Shown piece by piece: positions 1-8,810 of a DNA stretch of 25,628 nucleotides. The notes below the pieces were generated by a model that did no database searches, had not been told where the DNA came from, and saw only the letters and a program-made list of their open reading frames with translations. The stretch lies in contig JBILOU010000029.1 in assembly GCA_044374295.1 (NCBI GenBank), forward strand, positions 1 through 25,628. The letters are read 5' to 3'. The translations under genes were made by a program, and so were the position numbers. The first letter of the stretch is position 1. Each line of letters starts with the position of its first letter. The stretch is from CAIZGX01 sp044374295. GTDB lineage: Bacteria > Bacteroidota > Bacteroidia > Flavobacteriales_D > Sanyastnellaceae.

Positions 1-1
1 C

Positions 2-73
2 CAAGAGATAAGCGGAGTGAAATATCCCTTCGATGATTTACAAATTATAACAGAACTCTTTCAAACGAACTAA
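2..73 (+). CDS. murE: MurE 3' end (partial): UDP-MurNAc-tripeptide ligase
   Basis: The frame open from base 2 to the TAA at 71-73 gives the last 23 residues of a protein, including QEISGVKYPFDD. This resembles the C-terminal tail of Bacteroidota MurE, the cytoplasmic ligase that adds the third amino acid (usually meso-diaminopimelate) to UDP-MurNAc-L-Ala-D-Glu. Its stop lies 2 bp before the mraY start. murE directly before mraY is the normal dcw order, and that supports the call as much as the short peptide does. The catalytic part lies outside the window. Confidence 0.75.
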   Translation, partial: QEISGVKYPFDDLQIITELFQTN

Positions 74-75
74 GT

Positions 76-1299
76 ATGTTGTACCACCTTTTTGAATACC
101 TCGATAAGCACATGAATTTCCCTGGATCAGGGTTGTTTCACTACTTGTCGTTTCGTGCTGCTTTGAGCATTCTTATTTCATTGACGATTTCCATGGTATT
201 TGGAAAGACGTTGATTCGCATGCTTCGCAAGAAGCAAGTGGGTGAGACCATTCGTGATTTGGGATTAGAAGGACAAATGCAGAAGGCGGGAACTCCGACA
301 ATGGGTGGATTGATTATTCTAGCCGCTATTCTCGTGCCGACTTTGTTGCTCGCTGATTTGACGAACATCTACATTCAAACAATGATCATTGCAACCATTT
401 GGTTGGGGCTCATTGGATTCTTAGATGACTACATCAAAGTATTCAAAAAGAACAAAGAAGGACTTGCGGGAAAGAGTAAAATTGTTGGACAAATAGGCGT
501 GGGTGTTATTGTAGCGAGCATGCTTTATTGGAATCCTTCGGTTACGATTAAAGAGAAAGTTTCTGATGTTCAAATTCAAAATGCAACGGATGATCAGCAG
601 GCTTTGCAGTGGGAAGAAGAGAAGAGCTTAAAGACCACTATTCCTTTTGTTAAGGACAACGAATTCGATTACGCGTGGTTGGTTCCAGACAGCATGGAAA
701 GCCCATGGGTGTTGTGGGGCGTGTTCGCGGTTATTGTGATATTCATTGTAACTGCGGTTTCAAACGGTGCAAACATCACAGACGGAATAGATGGACTAGC
801 AACAGGCACAAGCGCTATCATAGGTATAACGTTGGCCATCTTCGCATACGTCTCGGGTAACTACATTTTCGCGGATTATCTCAATGTGATGTACATCCCG
901 CACAGCGGTGAACTCACCGTATTCATTGCGGCATTCGTCGGGGCATGTGTTGGATTCCTTTGGTACAACAGTTTCCCTGCACAAGTATTCATGGGCGATA
1001 CAGGAAGTTTAGCGCTCGGTGGAATTATTGCAACATTCTCTATTGCTATTCGAAAAGAACTTTTGATTCCGGTGTTGTGTGGAATTTTCTTGATTGAAAA
1101 CTTAAGTGTAATGCTTCAAGTTGGGTATTTCAAATACACAAAAAAGAAATACGGGGAAGGTCGTCGCATATTCTTAATGTCTCCGCTTCACCACCACTAT
1201 CAGCGCAAAGGAATGCACGAATCGAAAATCGTTTCTCGCTTCTGGATCATTGGAATTATGCTAGCAGTATTAACCATCATCACCCTAAAAGTAAGATAA
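76..1299 (+). CDS. mraY: Phospho-N-acetylmuramoyl-pentapeptide transferase (MraY)
   Basis: This integral membrane enzyme transfers phospho-MurNAc-pentapeptide from UDP to undecaprenyl phosphate, making lipid I on the inner face of the cytoplasmic membrane. The 407-residue product carries the family's signatures: the DDY motif at 117-119, NxxDGxDGL at about 232-241, MGDTGS at 306-311 and the histidine motif in LMSPLHHHYQ at 367-376. There are about ten hydrophobic segments. A hydrophilic insertion at about 155-205 makes it longer than the roughly 360 residues of E. coli MraY. From memory, such an insertion is usual in Bacteroidota. It starts 2 bp after murE, and its stop overlaps the murD start by one base (TAATG), implying translational coupling. 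Confidence 0.97.
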   Translation: MLYHLFEYLDKHMNFPGSGLFHYLSFRAALSILISLTISMVFGKTLIRMLRKKQVGETIRDLGLEGQMQKAGTPTMGGLIILAAILVPTLLLADLTNIYIQTMIIATIWLGLIGFLDDYIKVFKKNKEGLAGKSKIVGQIGVGVIVASMLYWNPSVTIKEKVSDVQIQNATDDQQALQWEEEKSLKTTIPFVKDNEFDYAWLVPDSMESPWVLWGVFAVIVIFIVTAVSNGANITDGIDGLATGTSAIIGITLAIFAYVSGNYIFADYLNVMYIPHSGELTVFIAAFVGACVGFLWYNSFPAQVFMGDTGSLALGGIIATFSIAIRKELLIPVLCGIFLIENLSVMLQVGYFKYTKKKYGEGRRIFLMSPLHHHYQRKGMHESKIVSRFWIIGIMLAVLTIITLKVR

Positions 1300-2642
1300 T
1301 GAATAAGCGATTAGTCATACTTGGAGGAGGCGAGAGCGGCGCAGGTACAGCAGTGCTTGCAAAGAAGATGGGGTACGATGTATTCCTTTCGGATAAGGGC
1401 TTGTTGAAAGACAAGTACAAAGCTGAATTGAATGCGCACGGTGTTGCCTTCGAAGAAGGAATGCATACCGATGAATTAATTCTGAATGCAGATGAAGTGG
1501 TGAAGAGTCCGGGTATTCCGAATACTGCCAAATTGATTGTAGCCCTGCACGAAAAAAACATTCCAGTATTGTCGGAATTGGAATTCGCATACCGCTATAC
1601 GAATGCGAAGCTTATAGCAATTACAGGAAGTAACGGTAAGACTACAACCACCTTGTTGACTTACCATATTTTGAAAAATGCGGGACTGAATGTTGGTCTT
1701 GGTGGAAATGTTGGAAAGAGTTTCGCAAGACAAGTTGCTGAAGAAAACTTCGATTACTATGTGTTGGAAGTAAGCAGTTTCCAACTCGACAATATGTATT
1801 CGTTCAAAGCAGACATTGCTATTCTCACGAACATTACTCCTGATCACCTGGATCGTTACGATTACGATTTAAGTAAATACGCAGATGCGAAGTTGCGCAT
1901 TGCGCAGAACCAAACATCGAACGATGTTTTCATTTTCAATGCAGACGATGCCATTACAGAAGAGACTATGGCACGCCATGTATTGAACGCCACCTTATTT
2001 CCAATTTCAATTCAACCTGGAAAGACCTACGAACAAGGTGGCTATTGCGACGAATCAAATTTTAACCTAAACACAAACCATAATTTATTTACTATGAAAA
2101 TCACAGAACTAGCATTGCAAGGCAAACACAATTTGCAGAACAGCATGGCAGCAGGAGCAGCAGCTCGCTTTTTGGAATTAAGAAAAGAGGCTGTTCGCGA
2201 CAGTTTAATGAACTTCGAAAACATTGAACACCGCTTGGAGTTTGTTGCTAGTATTCATGGCATTCGTTTCATTAACGACAGCAAGGCTACGAACGTAAAT
2301 TCTACTTGGTACGCTTTGGAATCTGTTGACAAGCCAATCATTTGGATTGCTGGTGGAACTGACAAGGGAAACGACTATTCTGAATTGTCGGAATTGGTGA
2401 AGTCTAAAGTGAAGGCAATCGTTTGCTTAACAAAAGACAGTTCTAAAATTAGAAAAGCATTTGGATCTTTTGTAGATACCATTATTGATACAGATAGCGC
2501 AGAACAAGCGGTTCGTGTTTCTTACGATTTAGGAAAAGACGGCGACACTGTTTTGTTGTCACCTGCATGCGCATCTTTTGACTTGTTCGAGAACTACGAA
2601 GACAGAGGTCGTCAATTTAAAGTTGCGGTAAAAGGATTGTAA
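1299..2642 (+). CDS. murD: UDP-N-acetylmuramoylalanine--D-glutamate ligase (MurD)
   Basis: This cytoplasmic ATP-dependent Mur ligase adds D-glutamate to UDP-MurNAc-L-Ala. The 447-residue protein has a Rossmann-like N-terminal domain starting MNKRLVILGGGESGAGTA and the Mur ligase P-loop GSNGKTTTT at 110-118. The central domain contains NITPDHLDRY, and the C-terminal domain contains NDSKATN and the IWIAGGTDKG stretch. Length is normal for MurD. It begins in the TAATG overlap with mraY and ends 3 bp before ftsW. It was separated from MurE and MurC by its order and by the IAGGTDKG segment. Confidence 0.96.
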   Translation: MNKRLVILGGGESGAGTAVLAKKMGYDVFLSDKGLLKDKYKAELNAHGVAFEEGMHTDELILNADEVVKSPGIPNTAKLIVALHEKNIPVLSELEFAYRYTNAKLIAITGSNGKTTTTLLTYHILKNAGLNVGLGGNVGKSFARQVAEENFDYYVLEVSSFQLDNMYSFKADIAILTNITPDHLDRYDYDLSKYADAKLRIAQNQTSNDVFIFNADDAITEETMARHVLNATLFPISIQPGKTYEQGGYCDESNFNLNTNHNLFTMKITELALQGKHNLQNSMAAGAAARFLELRKEAVRDSLMNFENIEHRLEFVASIHGIRFINDSKATNVNSTWYALESVDKPIIWIAGGTDKGNDYSELSELVKSKVKAIVCLTKDSSKIRKAFGSFVDTIIDTDSAEQAVRVSYDLGKDGDTVLLSPACASFDLFENYEDRGRQFKVAVKGL

Positions 2643-2645
2643 TTC

Positions 2646-3830
2646 ATGCAAAAGTTTCTTTCACACTTAAAGGGAGATCGCGTGATCTGGATGGTTGCAC
2701 TTTTTTTGTGCACCCTTTCGGTGTTGGCGGTATACAGTGCTGTTTCTTCTTTGGTGTGGAAGGCAGAAGGTGGAAGCAGTGCAGGAGTTTTGATTAAGCA
2801 TGTCTTCATGCTTGGACTCGGACTCGCGTTCATGTACGGCACGCATCTACTTCCATTAACCGTTTTTTCGCGGATAGGACAGCTCATGATTTGGGTGGTG
2901 ATACCGCTATTGGTGTTCACGATGTTCTTCGGTTCGAACATTAACAACGCCGATCGTTGGATACGAATACCCGGAATTGGCGTGACCTTCCAGACGAGTG
3001 ATTTGGCGAAATTGGTGCTAATCATTTATGTCGCACGACAACTAACCGTAAAGCGACAAATGTTAGATGATTTTAAGAAAGGTGTATTGCCAATTGTTCT
3101 TCCAATAGCCATGGTTTGCGGATTGGTGTTACCAGCAAACTTTTCTACAGCAGCATTAATTGGGTTTGTGTGTTTTTTAATGTTGGTATTAGGAGGTGTG
3201 CCTTGGAAGCATTTGTTCAAACTTATTGGAGCAGTCGTTGGGATACTTCTTTTGATTATTGTTATTGGTGAATTTGGACCAGAGAAATTACTTCCGCGTT
3301 ACAGCACCTGGAAAAATCGTTTGGTTGGAAAGGAAGTTCAGGCGGGCGCAATAGACGATTCGAAATATCAAATTGAGTTAGCGCAATACGCCATTTACGA
3401 AGGAGGAATTATTCCGAAAGGTCCCGGTTCTGGAACTTCAAGAAACTTCCTTCCGCATCCGTATTCAGATATGATTTACGCCTTCATTATTGAAGAGTAC
3501 GGTTCTATTCTCGGTGGAGCACTCGTGATGTTGATGTATGTTATTTTTCTGTTCCGGGTAATTCGAATATCGATTCGAAGTCCGAAATATTTCGGCGGTT
3601 TAACCGCCTTGGGATTGGGATTAGTTATTTCGCTTCAAGCGTTTATTAACATGGGAGTAGCTGTGGATTTATTTCCAACAACCGGACAGCCCTTGCCTTT
3701 GGTGAGTATGGGTGGAACTTCGATTGTTTTCGTTGCAATCATGTTCGGAGTGATATTGAGTATTTCGAAGATGGATGAGGAGAACGATGATACAGAACAA
3801 ACAGAAGAACTGGAAGAAGCACCTTTTTAA
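2646..3830 (+). CDS. ftsW: SEDS septal peptidoglycan polymerase FtsW
   Basis: SEDS-family polytopic membrane protein, taken to be the septal peptidoglycan glycosyltransferase that works with the class B PBP FtsI. The 394-residue product has about ten membrane segments. SEDS hallmarks are visible: ADRWIRIPG with the downstream TSDLAKL, the extracellular loop with RLVGKEVQ and YQIELAQYAI, GPGSGTSRNFLPHPYSDMIYAFI, and the C-terminal PLPLVSMGGTSI. A charged, acidic cytoplasmic tail (MDEENDDTEQTEELEEAPF) ends the protein. Its place between murD and murG favours FtsW over the elongation paralogue RodA. Gaps are 3 bp upstream and 5 bp downstream. Confidence 0.95.
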   Translation: MQKFLSHLKGDRVIWMVALFLCTLSVLAVYSAVSSLVWKAEGGSSAGVLIKHVFMLGLGLAFMYGTHLLPLTVFSRIGQLMIWVVIPLLVFTMFFGSNINNADRWIRIPGIGVTFQTSDLAKLVLIIYVARQLTVKRQMLDDFKKGVLPIVLPIAMVCGLVLPANFSTAALIGFVCFLMLVLGGVPWKHLFKLIGAVVGILLLIIVIGEFGPEKLLPRYSTWKNRLVGKEVQAGAIDDSKYQIELAQYAIYEGGIIPKGPGSGTSRNFLPHPYSDMIYAFIIEEYGSILGGALVMLMYVIFLFRVIRISIRSPKYFGGLTALGLGLVISLQAFINMGVAVDLFPTTGQPLPLVSMGGTSIVFVAIMFGVILSISKMDEENDDTEQTEELEEAPF

Positions 3831-3835
3831 TTCTA

Positions 3836-4948
3836 ATGGAAGAGAGAAGTCTAAATAGAGTTTTGTTATCGGCCGGGGGAACAGGCGGGCATATCTTTCC
3901 TGCTATTGCAGTGGCGAACGAAATTAAATCGCGCTTTCCTGAATGCGAGATTTTATTTGTTGGGGCCGAAGGAAAAATGGAGATGGAAAAAGTTCCTCAA
4001 GCGGGATATAAAATTGTTGGACTTCCCATTGCTGGGCTTCAACGTAAATTGACGCTTTCGAATTTTTTACTTCCAATTAAAATTTTGAAAAGCATGTTGA
4101 AGGCGAAAGCTGTGGTAAATGAATTTCGTCCGCAAGTCGCTGTAGGTTTTGGAGGATACGCCAGCGGTCCAACGCTTCGAGCGGCAGGAACGGCAGGTGT
4201 TCCAACGGTGTTGCAAGAGCAAAACTCATTTGCAGGAGTGACCAATAAATTGTTGGCGAAGCGTGCGAAAGCGATATGTGTTGCCTACGAAGGCATGGAA
4301 GTGTTTTTTCAAAAAGAGAAGATTCAGTTAACTGGAAATCCAGTGCGAAAAGATTTCGTGAAGTTGCCTTATTCGCAGGAAGAGGCGTTGGTTAAATTGA
4401 ATTTCGATTCAACAAAAAAAACCATTTTAATTGTAGGTGGAAGTTTGGGCGCGCGCGCAGTGAATGCAGCGGTTGAAGCTTCTTTGAATGCTTGGCTTCA
4501 GCAAGGATTTCAAGTTATTTGGCAATGCGGAAAGATTTACAAATCGAATTTAGAAACGAAGCACGAAGGAACTTCGGGGGTTCGTCTTTACGACTTCATT
4601 CAAGATATGGCATTGGTTTACGCGGCGGCCGATGTGATTGTATCTCGAGCAGGAGCCATGAGTGTTTCTGAATTGTCGCTAGTTGGAAAGCCTGTTGTGT
4701 TTATGCCTTCTCCGAATGTGGCGGAAGATCATCAGACGAAGAATGCTATGGCGCTTGTTTCGAAACGAGCGGCATTAATGGTCCGAGACAGTGAAGCAGA
4801 ATTGAAGTTGGCTGAAGTCGTTTCAGAATTGCTTCAAAATGAAAATGAGATTTCTGAATTGAAAGAGAATATAGCTGCATTCGCAATGCCGAATGCTACA
4901 GAAGAAATTGTAGATACCTTAATTGAAGTGGTGTATGGAAGAGCGTAA
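3836..4948 (+). CDS. murG: UDP-GlcNAc--lipid I GlcNAc transferase (MurG)
   Basis: Peripheral membrane GT28 glycosyltransferase that adds GlcNAc to lipid I to give lipid II. The 370-residue protein has the glycine-rich GGTGGHIFPA motif at 14-23, GFGGYASGP in the N-terminal domain, and the second Rossmann domain starting IVGGSLGARAVN. The UDP-GlcNAc site region SRAGAMSVSELSLVGKPVVFMPSPNVAEDHQ is also present, quoted here only to identify the fold. The ATG at 3836 lies 5 bp after ftsW. The final codons overlap the start of murC by 14 bp, so the two are probably translationally coupled. Confidence 0.96.
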   Translation: MEERSLNRVLLSAGGTGGHIFPAIAVANEIKSRFPECEILFVGAEGKMEMEKVPQAGYKIVGLPIAGLQRKLTLSNFLLPIKILKSMLKAKAVVNEFRPQVAVGFGGYASGPTLRAAGTAGVPTVLQEQNSFAGVTNKLLAKRAKAICVAYEGMEVFFQKEKIQLTGNPVRKDFVKLPYSQEEALVKLNFDSTKKTILIVGGSLGARAVNAAVEASLNAWLQQGFQVIWQCGKIYKSNLETKHEGTSGVRLYDFIQDMALVYAAADVIVSRAGAMSVSELSLVGKPVVFMPSPNVAEDHQTKNAMALVSKRAALMVRDSEAELKLAEVVSELLQNENEISELKENIAAFAMPNATEEIVDTLIEVVYGRA

Positions 4949-6323
4949 GCTAACGTGCGATGTCATGTATTTCTTAGGTATTGGTGGCATTGGCATGTCA
5001 GCTCTTGCGCGCTATTTCCATCGCAAGGGAGTGCATGTTATGGGTTACGATCGCACGTCTACTGCGTTAACAACGGAACTTGAGTTGGAAGGAATTTCGG
5101 TGCAGTACGAAGACAGTGTTATGTCTTTGCCGCAATTGCTTCATTCCACCCCGAAGGAAAAAATATTGATTGTCCGCACACCTGCTGTGCCGAATGATTC
5201 TTCACAATTGCAGTATTTCCTTCAACATGAATTTAGAATTTGGAAGCGAAGCGAGTTGTTGGGATACATTACGCAGCTCGATGAAACCATTGCTATTGGA
5301 GGAACGCATGGGAAGACTACGACTTCAACATTGGTGGCGCATATTCTTCATTCAACCATCGGATGCAATGCTTTTTTAGGTGGAATTTCTTCCAACTTTA
5401 AGAGTAATGTTTTGCTTTCAGACACTTCAAGAACAGTCGTGGAAGCCGATGAGTTCGATCGCAGTTTCTTGACGTTGTTTCCGAAGATTTCAGCGCTGAC
5501 ATCTATGGATGCCGATCATTTGGATATCTATGGAAATGAAGAGAGCATTCGTGAAGGGTTTCTTTTGTTTTTGAAACAGACTCGCGCAGATGGAAATGTG
5601 GTGGTGAAGAAAGAGTTGAATATTCACGATGAATTGAAGGCAGAACGCTCGGGTGTTTTGACATACAGTGTTTTGTCGGAAGCCGATTATTTCGCGTCGA
5701 ATATTCGCATTGAAGAAGGTGCTTACGTTTTCGATTTTCATTCGCCGAATGGTGAATTAGCAAATGTTCGTTTGGGATTACCTGGAAGACATAACGTAGA
5801 AAACGCAGTGGTGGCAATGGCTTGTGCATTACTTGCAGGCGTTGTAATTCAGGATTTGCCGAATGTGCTGGCTAGTTTCAAAGGTGTTGCTCGAAGATTC
5901 GATGTGCGGTATAAAAGTGAGGCTGGAGTCTACATAGACGACTACGCGCATCATCCGACCGAGTTGTCTGCTGCCATTCGTTCGGTTCGAGAATTGTTTC
6001 CGGGCAAGCGCATTGTTGGGATTTTTCAACCGCATTTGTTTTCAAGAACAAGAGATTTTGTAGACGGATTTGCCGAGAGCCTAACGCTTTTGGACGTGCC
6101 GATTTTGTTACCCATTTATCCAGCGCGTGAATTACCCATGGAGGGAATTGATTCACAATGGCTATTTGATAAAATTCAAAAGGACGAGAAATACTTAGTG
6201 GAGAAAGATGCCATCTTCACCTTATTAAATAAACTGCAGTTTGATGTGCTTTTAACGTTGGGAGCGGGTGATATTGACACCCTTGTTTCTCCGTTGGAAG
6301 TTTACATGAAAGAGCGTGTGTAA
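4935..6323 (+). CDS. murC: UDP-N-acetylmuramate--L-alanine ligase (MurC)
   Basis: Cytoplasmic ligase that joins L-alanine to UDP-MurNAc, the first amino-acid addition in precursor synthesis. The product has the N-terminal glycine-rich loop FLGIGGIGMSALARYF, the P-loop GTHGKTTT at about 123-130, DADHLDIY in the central domain, and DDYAHHPTE with GIFQPHLFSRT in the C-terminal domain. Start choice: an in-frame TTG at 4923 would add four residues, but the ATG at 4935 gives about 11 residues before the first strand and a 462-residue protein, which fits the family. An ATG at 4965 would cut into that strand. It overlaps murG by 14 bp, and its stop overlaps ftsQ as TAATG. Confidence 0.95.
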   Translation: MEERKLTCDVMYFLGIGGIGMSALARYFHRKGVHVMGYDRTSTALTTELELEGISVQYEDSVMSLPQLLHSTPKEKILIVRTPAVPNDSSQLQYFLQHEFRIWKRSELLGYITQLDETIAIGGTHGKTTTSTLVAHILHSTIGCNAFLGGISSNFKSNVLLSDTSRTVVEADEFDRSFLTLFPKISALTSMDADHLDIYGNEESIREGFLLFLKQTRADGNVVVKKELNIHDELKAERSGVLTYSVLSEADYFASNIRIEEGAYVFDFHSPNGELANVRLGLPGRHNVENAVVAMACALLAGVVIQDLPNVLASFKGVARRFDVRYKSEAGVYIDDYAHHPTELSAAIRSVRELFPGKRIVGIFQPHLFSRTRDFVDGFAESLTLLDVPILLPIYPARELPMEGIDSQWLFDKIQKDEKYLVEKDAIFTLLNKLQFDVLLTLGAGDIDTLVSPLEVYMKERV

Positions 6324-7270
6324 TGAAAAATGAAAAGGTAAATACAGCTAAGAAGCCCTCTGTTTTCATGAGGATTTTGGTGTTGGCGTTCTTTGTGCTC
6401 ATGGGCGCTGGAGCGGTTGTGCTGTGGGCTTTTTCTATTTCGAGACACAATGCGCAGCCGGTTCCGGAATTGCGCGTGAATATTCAAAAAGGACAAAACG
6501 TAGACGAGCTTATTACGAAGCGTGAAGTTGATTCCATTGTGCATAGTCACTTTGGATTGTTGCAAGGAACTCCCATGAGTCAGATTGATGTTGGCGCCAT
6601 ACAAGTTGCTGTGAACAGACACCCGGCGATTCAATCGTGCAACGTTTACATGGGTGTAGATGGAATTTTAAATATCGATATTCAGCAACGCGCTCCAATG
6701 TTTAGGGTCATGAACAGCGATGGAAGTGGGTTTTATGTCGACACATTGGGCCAGTCATTCAACCTACTTGACCGATCGGTTGCCTACGTTCCAATTGTTT
6801 CTGTTGAAGGAGTAATGGGTGCAATGGAGTTTCCTGCGACCCGAGCGTATTACGATGAAAATACATTGGGCTTAACTTATTTGGATGAGTTGGTTACGTT
6901 TGGAAATCACATGCGCAAACATGCCGACCTGAAAGATTGGACCGAGCATGTTCATTTAACAGCCATGGGAACGTTGGAAGTTATTCCTCGCATTGGAAGA
7001 CACGTGATAGATTACGGGAGTATTTACAATTTGGAAATGAAGACGAAGATGCTCTTCCAGTTTTATCGCTCGCAATTGTACATCACCGACCTTGAAAAAT
7101 ACAGTCGCATTAATTTGAATTTTGAGAATCAAGTGATCTGCGAAAAGCGCGGCTTGGATTTATTTCCAGCGCCTGTTGATAGCCTAGCATTAACAGGGAA
7201 TAGCGCACCCATTGCAATACCAACTGACTTAATACCAGCAGCTGCGCAAGCAGTTCAACAACCACAATAA
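6323..7270 (+). CDS. ftsQ: Cell division protein FtsQ
   Basis: Bitopic inner-membrane divisome protein. In other bacteria FtsQ links early and late division proteins through FtsB/FtsL. The 315-residue product has a short cytoplasmic tail, one membrane segment at about 14-38, and then a periplasmic region. That region has the POTRA-like stretch (LRVNIQKG..., where a hydrophobic strand leads into paired helices and NRHPAIQSCNVYMGVDG) followed by the FtsQ beta domain (QQRAPMFRVMN, GFYVDTLGQSF). The tail is rich in Ala, Pro and Gln. Sequence conservation in FtsQ is low, so position between murC and ftsA carries much of the weight. It starts in a TAATG overlap with murC. Confidence 0.9.
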   Translation: MKNEKVNTAKKPSVFMRILVLAFFVLMGAGAVVLWAFSISRHNAQPVPELRVNIQKGQNVDELITKREVDSIVHSHFGLLQGTPMSQIDVGAIQVAVNRHPAIQSCNVYMGVDGILNIDIQQRAPMFRVMNSDGSGFYVDTLGQSFNLLDRSVAYVPIVSVEGVMGAMEFPATRAYYDENTLGLTYLDELVTFGNHMRKHADLKDWTEHVHLTAMGTLEVIPRIGRHVIDYGSIYNLEMKTKMLFQFYRSQLYITDLEKYSRINLNFENQVICEKRGLDLFPAPVDSLALTGNSAPIAIPTDLIPAAAQAVQQPQ

Positions 7271-7283
7271 TTATTTGAAGAAT

Positions 7284-8810
7284 ATGGAATATACATTCGC
7301 TACTTACAACAACCCAACCCCGAGCAACAAAGAGAAATTGGTAGTTGGAATTGATATTGGAACAACCAAGATTGCTTGTGTTGTAGGAAAAATTGATTCA
7401 TTTGGAAAGGTGACCATCTTGGGTATTGGTCGCAGTAAAAGTGATGGCGTTAAGCGCGGTATTGTTTTGAATATTGATCAGACAGTTGCGTCTATCAAAG
7501 AAGCTGTTCAGAAGGCCGAGATGGAATGCGGAATTAAAGTTCATCGCGTGAATGTGGGTATTGCGGGACAGCACATCAAGAGTATTCAGCAACCGGGAAT
7601 CTATACGCGCAAGGATTTGGAAACGGAAATCAGCATTGCAGATTTGCAAGCGTTGAAGGAAGATATGTTCAAGATTCACGTTCCTGCTGGTGAGTCTATC
7701 ATTCACGTTATTCCACAAGAATACACCGTTGATACAGAAGGCGGAATTAAAGATCCTGTTGGAATGGCTGGTGTTCGTTTGCAAGCGAATTTCCACATCA
7801 TCACAGGTTCACTTCCAGCTATCAAAAACATTTACCGTTGTGTGAAATTGTCTGGTCTTGAAGTGGGTGAATTAACCCTTGAACCGATTGCAAGTTCTGC
7901 GGCGGTATTGAGTGATGAAGAGAAAGAAGCTGGTGTTGCGTTGGTTGACATTGGCGGTGGAACAACTGACATTGCTATTTTCCATGACGGTTTGATTCGT
8001 CATACTGCGGTGATTCCATTTGGTGGAAATATTTTGACGGAAGACATTAAAACCGGATGTTCAATTCTAAGCAGACATGCCGAGCAATTGAAGGTTCAGT
8101 ACGGATCGGCTTTAGCGGCTGAAACACAGAACGCGAAGGTTGTTGTTCCAGGTCTGAATGGAAGAACTCCAAAGGAAATTACATTGGGTGCGCTTTCAGG
8201 AATTATTGAAGCGCGTATGAAAGAAATATTGGAGTTGGTTCACTTCGAAATTATGCGCAGCGGTTATGAGCGTAAGTTAATCGGAGGAATTGTATTGACC
8301 GGTGGGGGTGCGCAGTTGAAGCACATTAAGCAGTTGGTTGAATACATCACTGGCTTGGATTGTCGCATTGGTAAGCCAATTGAACACGTGATTAATTACA
8401 CCGACGAATCACAATTACCGCCGGCTCTTTCAACAGGTGTTGGGCTTGTAATTACAGGTGAAGAGAATGTGGGTGAAGATTATTTCGAGCGTGTTTTGGG
8501 TCAGGAAGTTGTGGTAGAAGAAGAGGAAGTTGTTACTCCGGAAGATGTGAATGTGCCAGTCGACGCGGCTTCTGCAGAAGATTTCATGTCATTTATGACC
8601 TCTATTGGAGTAGCAGGATCTGAGGAGGAAGAACAAGTTGAGTCAACAGTTGCTCATACCGAAAGCGAAGAGAACGAACCTTCAATGGCAGACACTTCGA
8701 ATGAAGTTACTGAAGCGCCTGTTAAAACATCTCGCCAAACACGTAATCCGTTGGAAAGTATTGTGGGCCGTTTTAAAGGATTCTTCGAAAACGACGAAGC
8801 TGTAAATTAA
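7284..8810 (+). CDS. ftsA: Cell division protein FtsA
   Basis: Actin-fold protein that tethers FtsZ filaments to the membrane. The product has the phosphate-1 loop GIDIGTTKIACVVG near 22-35, a 1C domain at about 85-165, and the phosphate-2 loop VDIGGGTTDIAIF. VLTGGGAQLKHI forms the adenosine-binding part. After about residue 395 comes an acidic linker rich in Glu, Val and Thr, then a basic amphipathic C-terminal helix (NPLESIVGRFKGFF), the expected membrane-targeting sequence. Start choice: a TTG at 7275 is in frame, but the ATG at 7284 is preferred, giving 508 residues. The linker makes it longer than typical 420-450 residue FtsA. No ftsZ follows. The stop overlaps the convergent methyltransferase by 4 bp. 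Confidence 0.95.
   Translation: MEYTFATYNNPTPSNKEKLVVGIDIGTTKIACVVGKIDSFGKVTILGIGRSKSDGVKRGIVLNIDQTVASIKEAVQKAEMECGIKVHRVNVGIAGQHIKSIQQPGIYTRKDLETEISIADLQALKEDMFKIHVPAGESIIHVIPQEYTVDTEGGIKDPVGMAGVRLQANFHIITGSLPAIKNIYRCVKLSGLEVGELTLEPIASSAAVLSDEEKEAGVALVDIGGGTTDIAIFHDGLIRHTAVIPFGGNILTEDIKTGCSILSRHAEQLKVQYGSALAAETQNAKVVVPGLNGRTPKEITLGALSGIIEARMKEILELVHFEIMRSGYERKLIGGIVLTGGGAQLKHIKQLVEYITGLDCRIGKPIEHVINYTDESQLPPALSTGVGLVITGEENVGEDYFERVLGQEVVVEEEEVVTPEDVNVPVDAASAEDFMSFMTSIGVAGSEEEEQVESTVAHTESEENEPSMADTSNEVTEAPVKTSRQTRNPLESIVGRFKGFFENDEAVN

Noticed and set aside
4923..4934. TTG start for MurC adding four residues
   Set aside because: The ATG at 4935 fits the usual length before the first strand; TTG starts need more support.
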